This document shows positions 37,339 through 46,414 of a DNA stretch of 64,000 nucleotides, piece by piece (the stretch's first letter is position 1; every line of letters begins with the position of its first letter). The position numbers and the translations under genes were made by a program. The DNA lies in assembly GCA_963837735.1 (NCBI GenBank), contig CAWIOM010000006.1, forward strand, positions 1-64,000. Reading direction: 5' to 3'. The DNA comes from VRUE01 sp963837735 (GTDB lineage Bacteria; Actinomycetota; Thermoleophilia; Solirubrobacterales; 70-9). Below the pieces are notes generated by a model that made no database searches, was not told where the DNA came from, and was given only the letters and a program-made list of their open reading frames with translations.

Positions 37339-37908
37339 TCAGGCGCGGGAGAGGTCTTTGCCTACCAGCGCTACCGACAACAGTGTCCAGCCGGCGAAGA
37401 TCAGGTCGATGCCGACGAGGAGGCCGATCGCCCAGTCGGCGGAGCTCGGGAACTTGGCGAGGACGAGGGCGCCGATCAACAGGCCGAGGACTCCGCTGAG
37501 CCCGACGAGCCCGGCTCCCTGCTGACCCCGGCCCAGGAAGGCCGCGGTGACCCGGGTCACCCCCATGAAGATGAAGTAGAGGCCGAGGACGAGCGTCAGC
37601 GTCAGGGTGCCGTTGTGGGGTTCGACGACCAGGTAGACGCCGACGATCACGGTCAGGGCGGCCCAGAGCAGGCGTAGGACCACCGACCCGATCGAGTGGG
37701 CCATGAACGCGCCGGCGACCAGGAAGGCGCCGACGAAGATCAGGATCCAGCCGATGAAGATCGCGGTGCCGACGGAGGCGGCGGCCGGGACGACGATCGC
37801 CACACAGCCGACGGCGATCGCGATCACGCCGATCCACATAAGCGGCTTCCAACTCTTTGCCAGGCCCTCGCGGACCTCGGGGTCCATCGACGCTCCGCCC
37901 ATCTCCAT
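37339..37908 (-). CDS. HdeD-like membrane protein
   Basis: A 189-residue protein with six hydrophobic spans arranged as three hairpins, matching HdeD/DUF308. SWKPLMWIGVIAIAVGCVAI at 19-38 and YFIFMGVTRVTAAFLGRG are typical. In E. coli HdeD is linked to acid resistance; the role here is not known. Minus strand, upstream of glmU but separated by 382 bases. Confidence 0.85.
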   Translation of the reverse strand: MEMGGASMDPEVREGLAKSWKPLMWIGVIAIAVGCVAIVVPAAASVGTAIFIGWILIFVGAFLVAGAFMAHSIGSVVLRLLWAALTVIVGVYLVVEPHNGTLTLTLVLGLYFIFMGVTRVTAAFLGRGQQGAGLVGLSGVLGLLIGALVLAKFPSSADWAIGLLVGIDLIFAGWTLLSVALVGKDLSRA

Positions 37909-38004
37909 GCGCCGACCCTAAGCCCCACACCGGATGCGATCAACCCTTCCTGACCGGCGAGTGTTGCTTTTTACCCCCTATAGGGTGGGAAATGCAGCAC
38001 TCGC

Positions 38005-38077
38005 TCCGGGGTGGTGTAGTCGGCTAGCACGCCTGGTTTTGGTCCAGGAAGCGAGGGTTCGAGCCCTTCCCCCGGAA
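38005..38077 (+). tRNA. tRNA-Gln (UUG)
   Basis: A 73-nucleotide tRNA. Acceptor TCCGGGG/CCCCGGA, D-arm GTGTAGTCGGCTAGCAC, anticodon stem CCTGG/CCAGG with loop TTTTGGT giving UUG, and T-loop GGGTTCGAGCCC. Discriminator A; CCA not encoded. A TATAGG hexamer 20 bases upstream may be the -10 element. Confidence 0.95.
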
Positions 38078-38100
38078 TCGGCGGCGGGCTCGCGGTGGCG

Positions 38101-39345
38101 CTACTCGTCCGCCGCGCGCGGCCCCTTGACCTGTCCCCCTTCGGCGCCCGGCTCGAGGGCCGGGCCGCGGGGCGAGGCGATCCCGAGTACGCGCATCGCC
38201 TTGAGGCCGAGGCCGAGCTTCTCGCGGCCCTCGGTCGCCGAGACGTCGTGGCCGCAGAGCTCCTTGACCCGCTCGAGCCGGTAGCGGATCGTGTGTCGGT
38301 GGGTGAAGAGCTGTTTGGCGGTGGCGGCGACGTTGCCGTCGTTGTCGAGGTAGGCCTCGACGGTGGCGACCAGCTCGGTCTCGTACTGGTCGTCGTAGGC
38401 GGAGAGCGGGGCGACGGTCTCAGCGTAGAAGCGCTCGAGCTCGCGGGGGTCCTCGCTGATCGCGGGCAGCAGCAGGCGATATGCGCCGGTGTCCTCGAAG
38501 GCGAGCAGCCCGCGCTCCTCGGCCTCGCCGACGTTGGCTGCGAGGCGCGCCTCGTTGCCCGCCCGGTAGAGGTCGACGGGGTCCGCTGCCCGGCGGCTGT
38601 GGCCGATGGTCACGTGGAAGCCGGGCAGCCCGTCCTCCAGCTCCCGACCGAGGCCGAGCGCCGCCCGGGCGAGCCGGTCGTCGTCCTCGGCCGGCACGAT
38701 CACCGCGAGCTGCACCGCCGCCTCCACTTCCTCGGCGGAGGCCAGGGCGCCTGAGGCGAGCGAGCGCAGGGCCCTCAACGTCAGGGTGAGGACACGGGCC
38801 CGCCACTCGCCCGCCTGCGCCGCCCGCGGCGCCGCCCGCACGATCAGCACCCCGGCGCCGCCGTCGAGGTCGGCGCCCATCTCCGCCGCCCGGGCGACGA
38901 TGTCGCCACGGTCGGTGACCCGGCGGGCGAGGACGGCGGCGACGAACTGGCCCGCGACCTCCTCGCTCTCCCACTCCGGCGAGCGGGCGCGCTCGAGCTC
39001 CAGCCCGAGCAGCGTCGTCACCATGCGGGCGATTGCCGGCTCGGGCTCCGCCTTGCTCCGGTAGCGAAGCTCGCCGACGATGCTGTCGGCGACCCGCAGC
39101 TCGATCGTCGTCACGTCGGCGCCGCCGGTGATCAGTTTCTTCTCCTGGTCCGAAGAGGCGCCGGCGACGGCGAGGACGGCGCTGGAGCGGTCGATCAGAA
39201 CGACGCTGGCGTCGAGGATCTTGGCGGCCGCGCGGGCGATCGCGGGCAGCCCGGCACCCGACTCGACGGCCTCGGCGAGCGCATCGAGATTCCCCGGATC
39301 ACCGGTATTTGCAGGCGTTTTCTTGCCTTTGGACGCGGCAGGCAT
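38101..39345 (-). CDS. PucR/CdaR-type transcriptional regulator
   Basis: A 414-residue regulator. A GAF-like N-terminal sensor (LPAIARAAAKILDASVVLID), a GGDEF-like middle, and the C-terminal PucR HTH (YLDNDGNVAATAKQLFTHRH then TIRYRLERVKEL). Such regulators respond to purine catabolites, sugar diacids or similar. No matching operon adjoins, so its targets lie elsewhere. Confidence 0.85.
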   Translation of the reverse strand: MPAASKGKKTPANTGDPGNLDALAEAVESGAGLPAIARAAAKILDASVVLIDRSSAVLAVAGASSDQEKKLITGGADVTTIELRVADSIVGELRYRSKAEPEPAIARMVTTLLGLELERARSPEWESEEVAGQFVAAVLARRVTDRGDIVARAAEMGADLDGGAGVLIVRAAPRAAQAGEWRARVLTLTLRALRSLASGALASAEEVEAAVQLAVIVPAEDDDRLARAALGLGRELEDGLPGFHVTIGHSRRAADPVDLYRAGNEARLAANVGEAEERGLLAFEDTGAYRLLLPAISEDPRELERFYAETVAPLSAYDDQYETELVATVEAYLDNDGNVAATAKQLFTHRHTIRYRLERVKELCGHDVSATEGREKLGLGLKAMRVLGIASPRGPALEPGAEGGQVKGPRAADE

Positions 39346-39369
39346 CCGCTCATTATCCCGACCGGACGC

Positions 39370-39624
39370 CTAGCCGTTGAAGAGGCTGAGGATGTCGGGG
39401 TAGTAATAGACGATCGCCAGGCCGACGATGACGCCGGTCACCACCAGGGCGGCGAGAACGACGAGTGAGAGGAGGCCGGCAGCGGCCTTCTCCCAGATCC
39501 GCCCGTAGGCGCTGAGCGCGGGGACGAGGATCAGGCCGATGAAGGCGGCAAGCGCGATCGCCCCGGCGGCGCCGAACAGGACGTACTCGTCGCCGATCCG
39601 CACAAGCGCAAGGGGAAGTGACAT
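39370..39624 (-). CDS. Small two-span membrane protein
   Basis: An 84-residue protein with two hydrophobic segments (about 14-36 and 51-75). ATG overlaps the stop of the DedA-PAP2 gene (TGATG), so it is coupled to it. No family recognised; possibly an accessory subunit. Confidence 0.6.
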   Translation of the reverse strand: MSLPLALVRIGDEYVLFGAAGAIALAAFIGLILVPALSAYGRIWEKAAAGLLSLVVLAALVVTGVIVGLAIVYYYPDILSLFNG

Positions 39625-41126
39625 CAGGTGCCCTCGGGGTCGGCCATATGCCCGCCATTCTGCCGCACCGTGGTTATCACCAGCGCCACCGCCGCGCAGA
39701 GCGAGAAGGCGCCCGCGCCAAGCGCCCAGCCGGCGTTCACGTCGCTGAGGTAGTGGACCCCCAGGTACACGCGCGAGAGCCCGACCAGGGCGGCGATCGC
39801 GATCCCGCCGACGACGACCAGGGCGCCTCGCGCCATCCCCGGGCGCAGGCGCAGGACGATCGTCACCGCCAGCCAGACGTAGAAGGTCGAGTAGGCGGCG
39901 TGGGCGCTCGGGAAGGAGGAGCCGGCGGCGTCGACCAGGCCACCCGCCGGCCGCGGCCTGTCGACCGCGTCCTTGATCTCGTGAACACCGACTATCGCCA
40001 GCAGCAGGCCGGCGGCCAGCACGCCCACCTCGGCCCAGCGCCCGGCGATGCCGAGCAGCACCCCGCAGAGGGCCGCCAGCGGCACGACGACCGCCGCCGA
40101 GCCGAGCGCCGTGACCGCCTTGGCGACGTCGACCAGCCATCCCGCCCGCAGGCTTTCGACCACTTCCGCCGCGGTCATGTCCCCCGGGGTCGGCCCCGGG
40201 TCTTCGCCGATGATGACCGTGTAGGCGACGAGGACGAAGCAGGCCACCGCCAGGGTCGCCATCAACGAGGTGAACTCGAGCCCGAAGGTACCGCCCGGCG
40301 TCACCCGGTTCCAGAGGAACAGGAGCTGGGGCCGGAAGCGGCGGGTGAGCAGGACAAGCCATCGGGTGGCGAGGTGGCGCGCCATCCAGCGGCCCACGGC
40401 GCGGCGGTTCTCCTCGACCCGGAGGTACCGGTTGAGGGCGAGCCCGCCGACGATCACGACGATCAGCGCGCCGAGCAGGAAGGCGCCCTTGCCGGCGTAG
40501 GAGAGGACCGTGTCGATGCTGCGCGAGAAGAGGTAGCCGAGGACGATCGCCGAGCTCACCCAGAGCCCTGTGCCGAGGACGCTGTAGGGGACGAAGGCGC
40601 GGTAGGGCATTCCGGAGCTGCCGGCGACGAAGGGGGCGAAGGCGCGGACGAAGCCGACGAAGCGGCCGATGAAGATCGTTTTGCCGCCGTGACGCGAGAA
40701 GTAGTCGTCGATCTGGTCGAGCCGGGCGAGGCCGACGCCGAACCGGGGCCCGTGACGTCGCAGGAAGTCGCGGCCCAGCCTGCGGCCGACGAAGAAGCTG
40801 GTGGTGTCGCCCAGGAACGCCATCAGCCAGGCGATCGCGATCAGCAGATAGACGTTGATCACCCCCTGGCCGGCGACCGCGCCGCCGAGGATCATCACCG
40901 TCTCCCCGGGGACGAGCAGGCCGACGAAGGCACCCGTCTCGGCAAAGGCGAAGACGGCGACCAGGAGGTAGGTCCATGCGCCGAGCGCTCGGGAGACGTC
41001 CGCGAGCAGCTTCTCGACGTCGACGAGTTCGGTGAAGGCGCGGTAGGCGGCGACCGCGACGACGACCAGGGCCACCCGCAGGGCCCACTTCCGCCAGCCT
41101 CTCGATTTGCCCGCCGGCAACCTCAT
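39624..41126 (-). CDS. DedA-PAP2 fusion membrane protein
   Basis: A 500-residue membrane protein. Residues about 40-230 are a DedA/SNARE-associated domain (FVGLLVPGETVMILGGAVAG, GDTTSFFVGRRLGRDF, FIGRFVGFVRAFAPFVAG). After a linker, residues about 330-490 are a PAP2 phosphatase: motif C1 KDAVDRPRP, C2 PSAHA, C3 SRVYLGVHYLSDV. DedA proteins flip phospholipids or undecaprenyl phosphate; PAP2 enzymes cut lipid pyrophosphates. A fused recycling enzyme for C55-PP is plausible (inference). Overlaps ispE by 4 bases. Confidence 0.88.
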   Translation of the reverse strand: MRLPAGKSRGWRKWALRVALVVVAVAAYRAFTELVDVEKLLADVSRALGAWTYLLVAVFAFAETGAFVGLLVPGETVMILGGAVAGQGVINVYLLIAIAWLMAFLGDTTSFFVGRRLGRDFLRRHGPRFGVGLARLDQIDDYFSRHGGKTIFIGRFVGFVRAFAPFVAGSSGMPYRAFVPYSVLGTGLWVSSAIVLGYLFSRSIDTVLSYAGKGAFLLGALIVVIVGGLALNRYLRVEENRRAVGRWMARHLATRWLVLLTRRFRPQLLFLWNRVTPGGTFGLEFTSLMATLAVACFVLVAYTVIIGEDPGPTPGDMTAAEVVESLRAGWLVDVAKAVTALGSAAVVVPLAALCGVLLGIAGRWAEVGVLAAGLLLAIVGVHEIKDAVDRPRPAGGLVDAAGSSFPSAHAAYSTFYVWLAVTIVLRLRPGMARGALVVVGGIAIAALVGLSRVYLGVHYLSDVNAGWALGAGAFSLCAAVALVITTVRQNGGHMADPEGT

Positions 41127-41962
41127 GGACGCATCGCTCCCGTCCGACCAGCTTCGCAGACGATCGCGTCGTCACGGTCGAGGCGCTCGGCCGCGGCGCG
41201 GGCCGTGGCGATGTCCGCGAAGAGGCCGAAGGCGGTCGGGCCTGAGCCGGTCAGAAGCGCCAGCGGCGCCCCCGCACCCCGCAGCGCCTCCAGCGCTTCG
41301 CCGATCTCGGGGCGCAGCGCCCGCGCCGCCGGCTCGAGGTCGTTCTCGAGCAGGTCGGCGTACTCGAGCGGCGAGGAGCCGGCGCCGGCCGCGGTCAGCA
41401 GCCGCTCGGCGAGCGTCTCCAGCCGGCCGGAGTCGCGGCCGAGGCCGAGGCGGTCGGCCTCGGCGAAGACCTCGGCGGTGGCCAGGCCGCCGCCGCCGGG
41501 CAGCAGGACCACGGCGTGCGGGGCCGGGTCCGGCAGGCGAGCGACCCTCTCCCCCGCGCCCCGCACCAGCGCCAGGGACGGGACGAGCTGCGAGGGCACG
41601 TCGGCGCCGAGCTCGGCGGCGAGCTTCTCGATCCCGGCGACCTCGCCCGCCGCCAGTCGCAGGACGGCGGCGGCGTCGGCCGAGCCTCCCCCGAGCCCGG
41701 CGGCGACCGGTGTCCGCTTCTCGATCTCGATCCGCAGCGGCGGCCGCTCCCAACCCAGATCGCGGAGGCCGGCAAGGGCCCGCGCCGCGAGGTTCTGGCC
41801 CTCGACCCCTGGGCAGACGACCTCGTCGCGCTCGCCGTCGGCGACCACGAGCCGGTCGGCGAGCGCCAGCGGCTCGAACAGCGAGCAGAGCTCGTGCAGA
41901 CCGTCGGCGCGGGCCGGGCCGAGGAAGAGGCAGAGATTGAGCTTGGCGGGGGCGTGGATCAT
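41123..41962 (-). CDS. ispE: 4-diphosphocytidyl-2-C-methyl-D-erythritol kinase
   Basis: A 279-residue GHMP kinase of the MEP isoprenoid pathway. N-terminal APAKLNLCL (catalytic Lys), ATP loop VAAGLGGGSADAAAVLR, C-terminal LLTGSGPTAFGLF. It overlaps rsmA upstream by 4 bases and the DedA-PAP2 gene downstream by 4 bases; the tie to C55 lipid recycling may be functional. Confidence 0.95.
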   Translation of the reverse strand: MIHAPAKLNLCLFLGPARADGLHELCSLFEPLALADRLVVADGERDEVVCPGVEGQNLAARALAGLRDLGWERPPLRIEIEKRTPVAAGLGGGSADAAAVLRLAAGEVAGIEKLAAELGADVPSQLVPSLALVRGAGERVARLPDPAPHAVVLLPGGGGLATAEVFAEADRLGLGRDSGRLETLAERLLTAAGAGSSPLEYADLLENDLEPAARALRPEIGEALEALRGAGAPLALLTGSGPTAFGLFADIATARAAAERLDRDDAIVCEAGRTGAMRP

Positions 41963-42715
41963 CGGAGCTTCGCCGAAAGGGCGGCGAAATCCTCAGGCGA
42001 GAGCGACTCGGCGCGAGCGTCCTCGGCAAGCCCCAGCTCCGCCAGTGCCTCGCGGGCGGGGGCGAGCGAGCCGGGGCGCGCGTGCTCGAGCGAGCGGGCG
42101 AGGGACTTGCGCCGGTGGGCGAACGCGGCCCGGACGAGGCGCCGGGTGGCCGGGCCCGCTCCCGGCCCGGTCCGGCGCAGGGCGAGGATCGCCGACTCGA
42201 CCCGCGGCCGCGGCCGGAAGACGGCCGGGTCGACGGTCCGCACCAGGCTCACCTCGCAGGCGAGCTGGACCAGCACGCTCGGCGAGCCGTATGTGCGGTT
42301 GCCCGACGGCGCCCGCAGCCGGTCGGCGATCTCCCGCTGCACCATCACCGTCCAGCGGCCCAACAGACGGCAGCTCCTCGATCGTCCGCAGGATCACCGG
42401 GGTCGCCACCGCGTAGGGAAGATTGGCGACCATCGCCGTCGGCGCCGGGTCGAGCGAGCTGAAGTCGAAGCCCATCGCATCGGCCCAGTGCAGGTCCACG
42501 TCGGCACGGGCGCCGACCGACTCCAGCGCCGCGGCCAGGCCGCGATCGATCTCGATCACGTGGACGCGGCCCGCGGCAGCGGCCAGGCGCTCGGTCAGCA
42601 CCCCCTCTCCCGCCCCGACCTCGAGGACGACGTCGGCGGGGCCGATCTCAGCGTCGCGGACGATCGCGTCGAGCAGGTTGGGGTCGGCGAGGAAGTTCTG
42701 TCCCAGCCTGGCCAT
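41959..42715 (-). CDS. rsmA: 16S rRNA dimethyladenosine transferase RsmA/KsgA (frameshifted)
   Basis: About 251 residues. N-terminus MARLGQNFLADPNLLDAIVR, SAM motif VLEVGAGEGVLTERLA, catalytic NLPYAVATPVI. The frame breaks near 42355-42365 (EELPSVG in one frame; LLGRWTVMVQREIADRL in the next), then the C-terminal domain RPRVESAILALRRTG follows. A one-base indel in a conserved gene, so most likely sequence error. It dimethylates the two adenines in helix 45. In the tatD-rsmA-ispE run. Confidence 0.93.
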
Positions 42716-42719
42716 CCGC

Positions 42720-43484
42720 TCACCAGCCGAACAGCGTGCGGGCGTTGGCCTCCACCGTCTGCTCGAGTTGCTCGTAGGTTTCGCCGCGGGTCTCGGCGAC
42801 CGCCCGCGCTGTGAGGACGACGCGGGCGGGCTCGTTGGGCTTGCCGCGCACCGGCTGGGGCGCCAGGTAGGGCGCGTCGGTCTCGACCAGCAGCAGCTCC
42901 TCGGGCAGCCTCGCCGCCGCCGCCCGCAGCTCCTCGGACTTCGGGTAGGTGACGATCCCCGAGAAGGAGCAGAACCAGCCCCGCTCGATCGCGTCGTCGA
43001 GGCGCCAGGGGGCGAGGAAGCAGTGGAGGACGACGGGTACGCCGGGGCGCGCGTCGAGGATCTCGAAGACCTCATCGGTCGCGGTCGTCTCGCCGTCCCT
43101 GTCGCGGGCGTGGATGACGACCGGCAGGCCGCGCTCGCGGGCGATCTCGATCTGGCCCTCGAAGGCGCGGCGCTGCTCTGCCCTCGTCGCCGTCTCGCGA
43201 TAGTGGTCGATTCCGGTCTCGCCGATCGCCCGCACCTTCTCGTGCTCGGATAGGCGCAGGATTTCGGCCTCCAGGGCCTCGTCGAACTCGTTCGCCGAGG
43301 TCGGATGCGAGCCGACCGTCGCGAACACCTCCTCGTGGCGCTCGGCCGCGGCGATCGCGGTCGGGTTGGAGTCAGGGCCGAGGCCGACGTTGAGCAGCCG
43401 GGTCAGCCCCGCCTCACGGGCAGCGGCGAGCAGCTCGTCCTCGGTCCGCTCGCAGAGGAAGAGGTGGGTATGGGAGTCGATCAC
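42720..43484 (-). CDS. tatD: TatD-family metal-dependent hydrolase/DNase
   Basis: A 254-residue TIM-barrel hydrolase. Metal motifs: MIDSHTHLFL (HxH), AIGETGIDHYR, VIHARD, VLHCFLAPW and LLLVETDAPYLAPQ. TatD enzymes are 3'-5' exonucleases. Four bases before rsmA, a standard pair. Confidence 0.93.
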   Translation of the reverse strand: MIDSHTHLFLCERTEDELLAAAREAGLTRLLNVGLGPDSNPTAIAAAERHEEVFATVGSHPTSANEFDEALEAEILRLSEHEKVRAIGETGIDHYRETATRAEQRRAFEGQIEIARERGLPVVIHARDRDGETTATDEVFEILDARPGVPVVLHCFLAPWRLDDAIERGWFCSFSGIVTYPKSEELRAAAARLPEELLLVETDAPYLAPQPVRGKPNEPARVVLTARAVAETRGETYEQLEQTVEANARTLFGW

Positions 43485-43510
43485 GTCGGCGCTCAGCCTA
43501 TCCTCGACCG

Positions 43511-44422
43511 ATGGCGATCCGATCCCGTCCGTCCGCCATCGCCGCCGCCGTCTTCGCGATCGGCGTGCTCGGCGCCGCCGCCGCCGGGGCCTGGTCCACG
43601 CCGGGCCCTCACGGCACAGCCGCCCCGTCCCACACCGTCGTCGTCGTGCTCGAGAACCACGAGTACAGCGATGTGATCGGCAGCCCCGAGGCGCCCTACC
43701 TCAACGCGCTCTCGCGCCGCGGCGCCCTCGCGACCCGCTACCACGGGATCGCCCACCCCTCGCTCCCCAACTACCTGGCGATCCTCGGTGGGTCGACCTT
43801 TGGGATCACGGACGACTGCACGGCGTGCAGCGTCTCGGCAGCGAGCTTTCCCGAACAGCTCTCGCGCGCAGGGGTCTCCTGGCGCGCCTATATGGACGGT
43901 CTCCCCCACGCCTGCTTCGGCGGCGCCGAAGAAGGCCCCTACGTCAAGCGCCACAACCCCTTCATGTACTTCAAGGCGATTGCGGCGGTGCCGAGCCGCT
44001 GCCGCAACGTCGTCCCCAGGACGCGTCTGGAAACCGACCTTCGGCGGCGGACCCTGCCCGCCTTCGCCTGGCTCAGCCCCGGCCTCTGCGACGACGGGCA
44101 CAGTTGCGGGATCGGGGCTGCCGATCGGGCGATGGCGGAGCTCGTCCCCCGGCTGCGCAGGCAGCTGGGTCGGGACGGACTGCTCATCGTCACCTTCGAC
44201 GAGGGCACCAGCGACGCCGCCTGCTGTGGGCTCGCGGCCGGCGGCCGGGTGGCGACGATCCTGCTCGGGCCCGGGATCCCGGCGGGAACTCGCCTCACTC
44301 GCCCCTCCACGCATTACTCGCTGCTGGCAACGCTCGAGGATCGTTTCGGCCTTCCGCGCCTCCGCCACGCCCGGCGCGCGGCGCCGCTGGCGGCGGCCTT
44401 CGGCCCCGCTTCCGTGGAATAG
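43511..44422 (+). CDS. Secreted phosphoesterase/acid phosphatase
   Basis: A 303-residue exported protein of the phosphoesterase family (PF04185-like, alkaline-phosphatase fold). Signal peptide 1-27. Motifs VVVVLENHEYSDVIG (metal and nucleophile region), HPSLPNYLAILGG, and VTFDEGTSD. It lies divergent from tatD. Substrate could be phospholipid (phospholipase C-like) or phosphate ester. Confidence 0.82.
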   Translation: MAIRSRPSAIAAAVFAIGVLGAAAAGAWSTPGPHGTAAPSHTVVVVLENHEYSDVIGSPEAPYLNALSRRGALATRYHGIAHPSLPNYLAILGGSTFGITDDCTACSVSAASFPEQLSRAGVSWRAYMDGLPHACFGGAEEGPYVKRHNPFMYFKAIAAVPSRCRNVVPRTRLETDLRRRTLPAFAWLSPGLCDDGHSCGIGAADRAMAELVPRLRRQLGRDGLLIVTFDEGTSDAACCGLAAGGRVATILLGPGIPAGTRLTRPSTHYSLLATLEDRFGLPRLRHARRAAPLAAAFGPASVE

Positions 44423-44432
44423 CCTTCCGCGC

Positions 44433-45587
44433 GTGGGCAATCCGGCCGATTTCTACGTCGAGATCTACGGCAGGGGCATGGGGGGTGAGACGCCGGCCGT
44501 GCCCGTCCCGATCGACGAGCTCGAGCGCCTCGCCCGGGAGGCGATGGAGGAACGAGCGGCGAACTACGTGTTCGCCGGGGCCGGGACCGAGGACACGATG
44601 CACGCGAACCGCGAGGCATTCCGGCGCAGGCGGATCGTGCCCCGAATGCTGCGCGACGTCGCCGAGCGCGACCTCTCGACGACTGTGCTCGGGGCCGAGC
44701 TTCCCGCGCCGCTGCTGCTGGCACCGATCGGCGTCCAGAAGGTCGTCCACGCCGACGGCGAGCTGGCGACAGCCCGAGCGGCGGCGGCGGTCGGCCTGCC
44801 GATGATCGCCAGCACCGCCTCCCACTTCACGATCGAGGAGATAGCCGGGGCGAGCGCCGAGGGCCGACGCTGGTTCCAGCTCTACTGGCCCAACGACCCC
44901 GAGCTGCTCGAGAGCTTCGTCGGCCGCGCCGAGGCGGCCGGGTACGGAGCGATCGTCCTCACCGTGGACACCTTCATCCCCGGCTGGAAGCCGCGCGACC
45001 TGCAGCAGGCCTGGCTGCCCTTCCTCGAAGGCAGCGGCAATGCCAACTACCTCCAGGACCCGGTCTTCCGGGCCGGCCTCGAGCAGGCCCCGGAGGAGGA
45101 CATGGGCGCCGCCACGGGCCACTACCTCAGCGTCCTCTCCAACCCGGCGCTGAGCTGGGAGGACCTGGCACATCTGCGCGAGCTGACCTCGCTGCCGATC
45201 CTGATCAAGGGGATCCAGCACGTCGACGACGCCCGCGAGGCGGCCGCCCGCGGGGTCGACGGGATCGTCGTCTCCAACCACGGCGGCCGCCAGGTCGACG
45301 GGGCGCTGGGCTCGCTCGACGCCCTGTCGCCGATCGCCGAGGCGGTCGGCGATGAGCTGACGGTCCTCTTCGACAGCGGCGTCCGCACCGGCTCCGACGT
45401 CTTCAAGGCGCTCGCCCTGGGCGCCGACGCCGTCTGCCTCGGCCGCCCCTACATCTGGGGCCTCGCTCTCGACGGCCAGGCCGGCGTCGAGACGGTCCTG
45501 AAGATGGTCCTCGCCGAGCTCGACCTGACGATGGCCCTCTGCGGCTACACCGCGACCGACCAGCTCGGCCCCGATGCCCTCGCCTGA
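44433..45587 (+). CDS. FMN-dependent alpha-hydroxy-acid oxidizing enzyme
   Basis: A 384-residue TIM-barrel flavoprotein related to lactate monooxygenase, glycolate oxidase and lactate dehydrogenase. FMN and catalytic motifs: LLLAPIGVQKVVHADGELAT, RWFQLYWPND, ILIKGIQ (Lys), VSNHGGRQVDGAL (His/Arg active site), DSGVRTGSDVFKALALGADA. GTG start 10 bases after the phosphoesterase stop. It oxidises a 2-hydroxy acid; which one is unknown. Confidence 0.88.
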   Translation: MGNPADFYVEIYGRGMGGETPAVPVPIDELERLAREAMEERAANYVFAGAGTEDTMHANREAFRRRRIVPRMLRDVAERDLSTTVLGAELPAPLLLAPIGVQKVVHADGELATARAAAAVGLPMIASTASHFTIEEIAGASAEGRRWFQLYWPNDPELLESFVGRAEAAGYGAIVLTVDTFIPGWKPRDLQQAWLPFLEGSGNANYLQDPVFRAGLEQAPEEDMGAATGHYLSVLSNPALSWEDLAHLRELTSLPILIKGIQHVDDAREAAARGVDGIVVSNHGGRQVDGALGSLDALSPIAEAVGDELTVLFDSGVRTGSDVFKALALGADAVCLGRPYIWGLALDGQAGVETVLKMVLAELDLTMALCGYTATDQLGPDALA

Positions 45588-46414
45588 CCTCGCAGAGCGG
45601 CGTGCCGAGTTCCGCGCCCTGCACGAGAGCGGGTGCTTCGCGATCCCCAACCCCTGGGATCGGGGGACCGCCCGCGCCCTCGCGTCGCTGGGCTTCCGGG
45701 CCCTCGCCACGAGCAGCGCCGGCTTCGCCTTCTCCCGAGGGTTGCCGGACGCCGGCGACTCGCTCCCGGTCGACGACGTGCTCGGGCACGTCGCCGACAT
45801 CGTCGGGGCGACGGAGCTGCCGGTCAGCGTCGACTTCCAGGCGGGGTACGCCGACGACCCGGACGGCGTCGCCGCGAACGTCGGCCGCTGCGTCGAGGCG
45901 GGTGCGGCGGGCCTTTCGATTGAGGATGCGACCGGCGCGCCCGAGGGACCGCCGCTCTACGAGCTCGCCGCGGCGGTCGAGCGAGTCAGCGCCGCACGCG
46001 AGGCGATCGATGCGAGCGGCGCCGACGTCCTGTTGACGGCCAGGGCCGAGTGCTTCCTGACCGGCCACGCGGAGCCGCTCCCGGAGGCGATCCGCCGGCT
46101 CACCGCCTACGCGGAAGCGGGCGCCGACGTCCTCTACGCCCCGGGCGCCCGCCGCCGCGCAGGAGGTCGCCGCGATCGTCGAGGCGGCCGCGCCGAAGCC
46201 CGTCAACGTCCTGATCGGCGCCGACATCGGCCTCGACCTCACCGATCTCGCCGAGCTCGGGGTACGCCGGGTCAGCCTCGGCTCCGCCCTCTCGCGGGTC
46301 GCCTGGGGCGCGTTTCTCGGAGCCGCCGGGCAAATCGCCACAGAGGGCAGCTTCGCCGGCCTCGACGGGGCGGCGAGCATGGCCGCCCTCAACGGCCTCT
46401 TCTCAGGCGGTTAG
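45574..46414 (+). CDS. PEP mutase/isocitrate lyase-family enzyme (frameshifted)
   Basis: About 279 residues. N-terminus FRALHESGCFAIPNPWDRGT, then VSVDFQAGYADDP (Mg site), GLSIED and ADVLLTARAECFL. Frame breaks at 46139-46150 (GC run); beyond it AAAQEVAAIVEAAAPKPVNV and a stop at 46412-46414. Members cleave or rearrange C-C or C-P bonds of 2-oxoacids (methylisocitrate, oxaloacetate-type substrates). Start overlaps the FMN enzyme by 14 bases; both could degrade a hydroxy/oxo acid. Confidence 0.8.
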
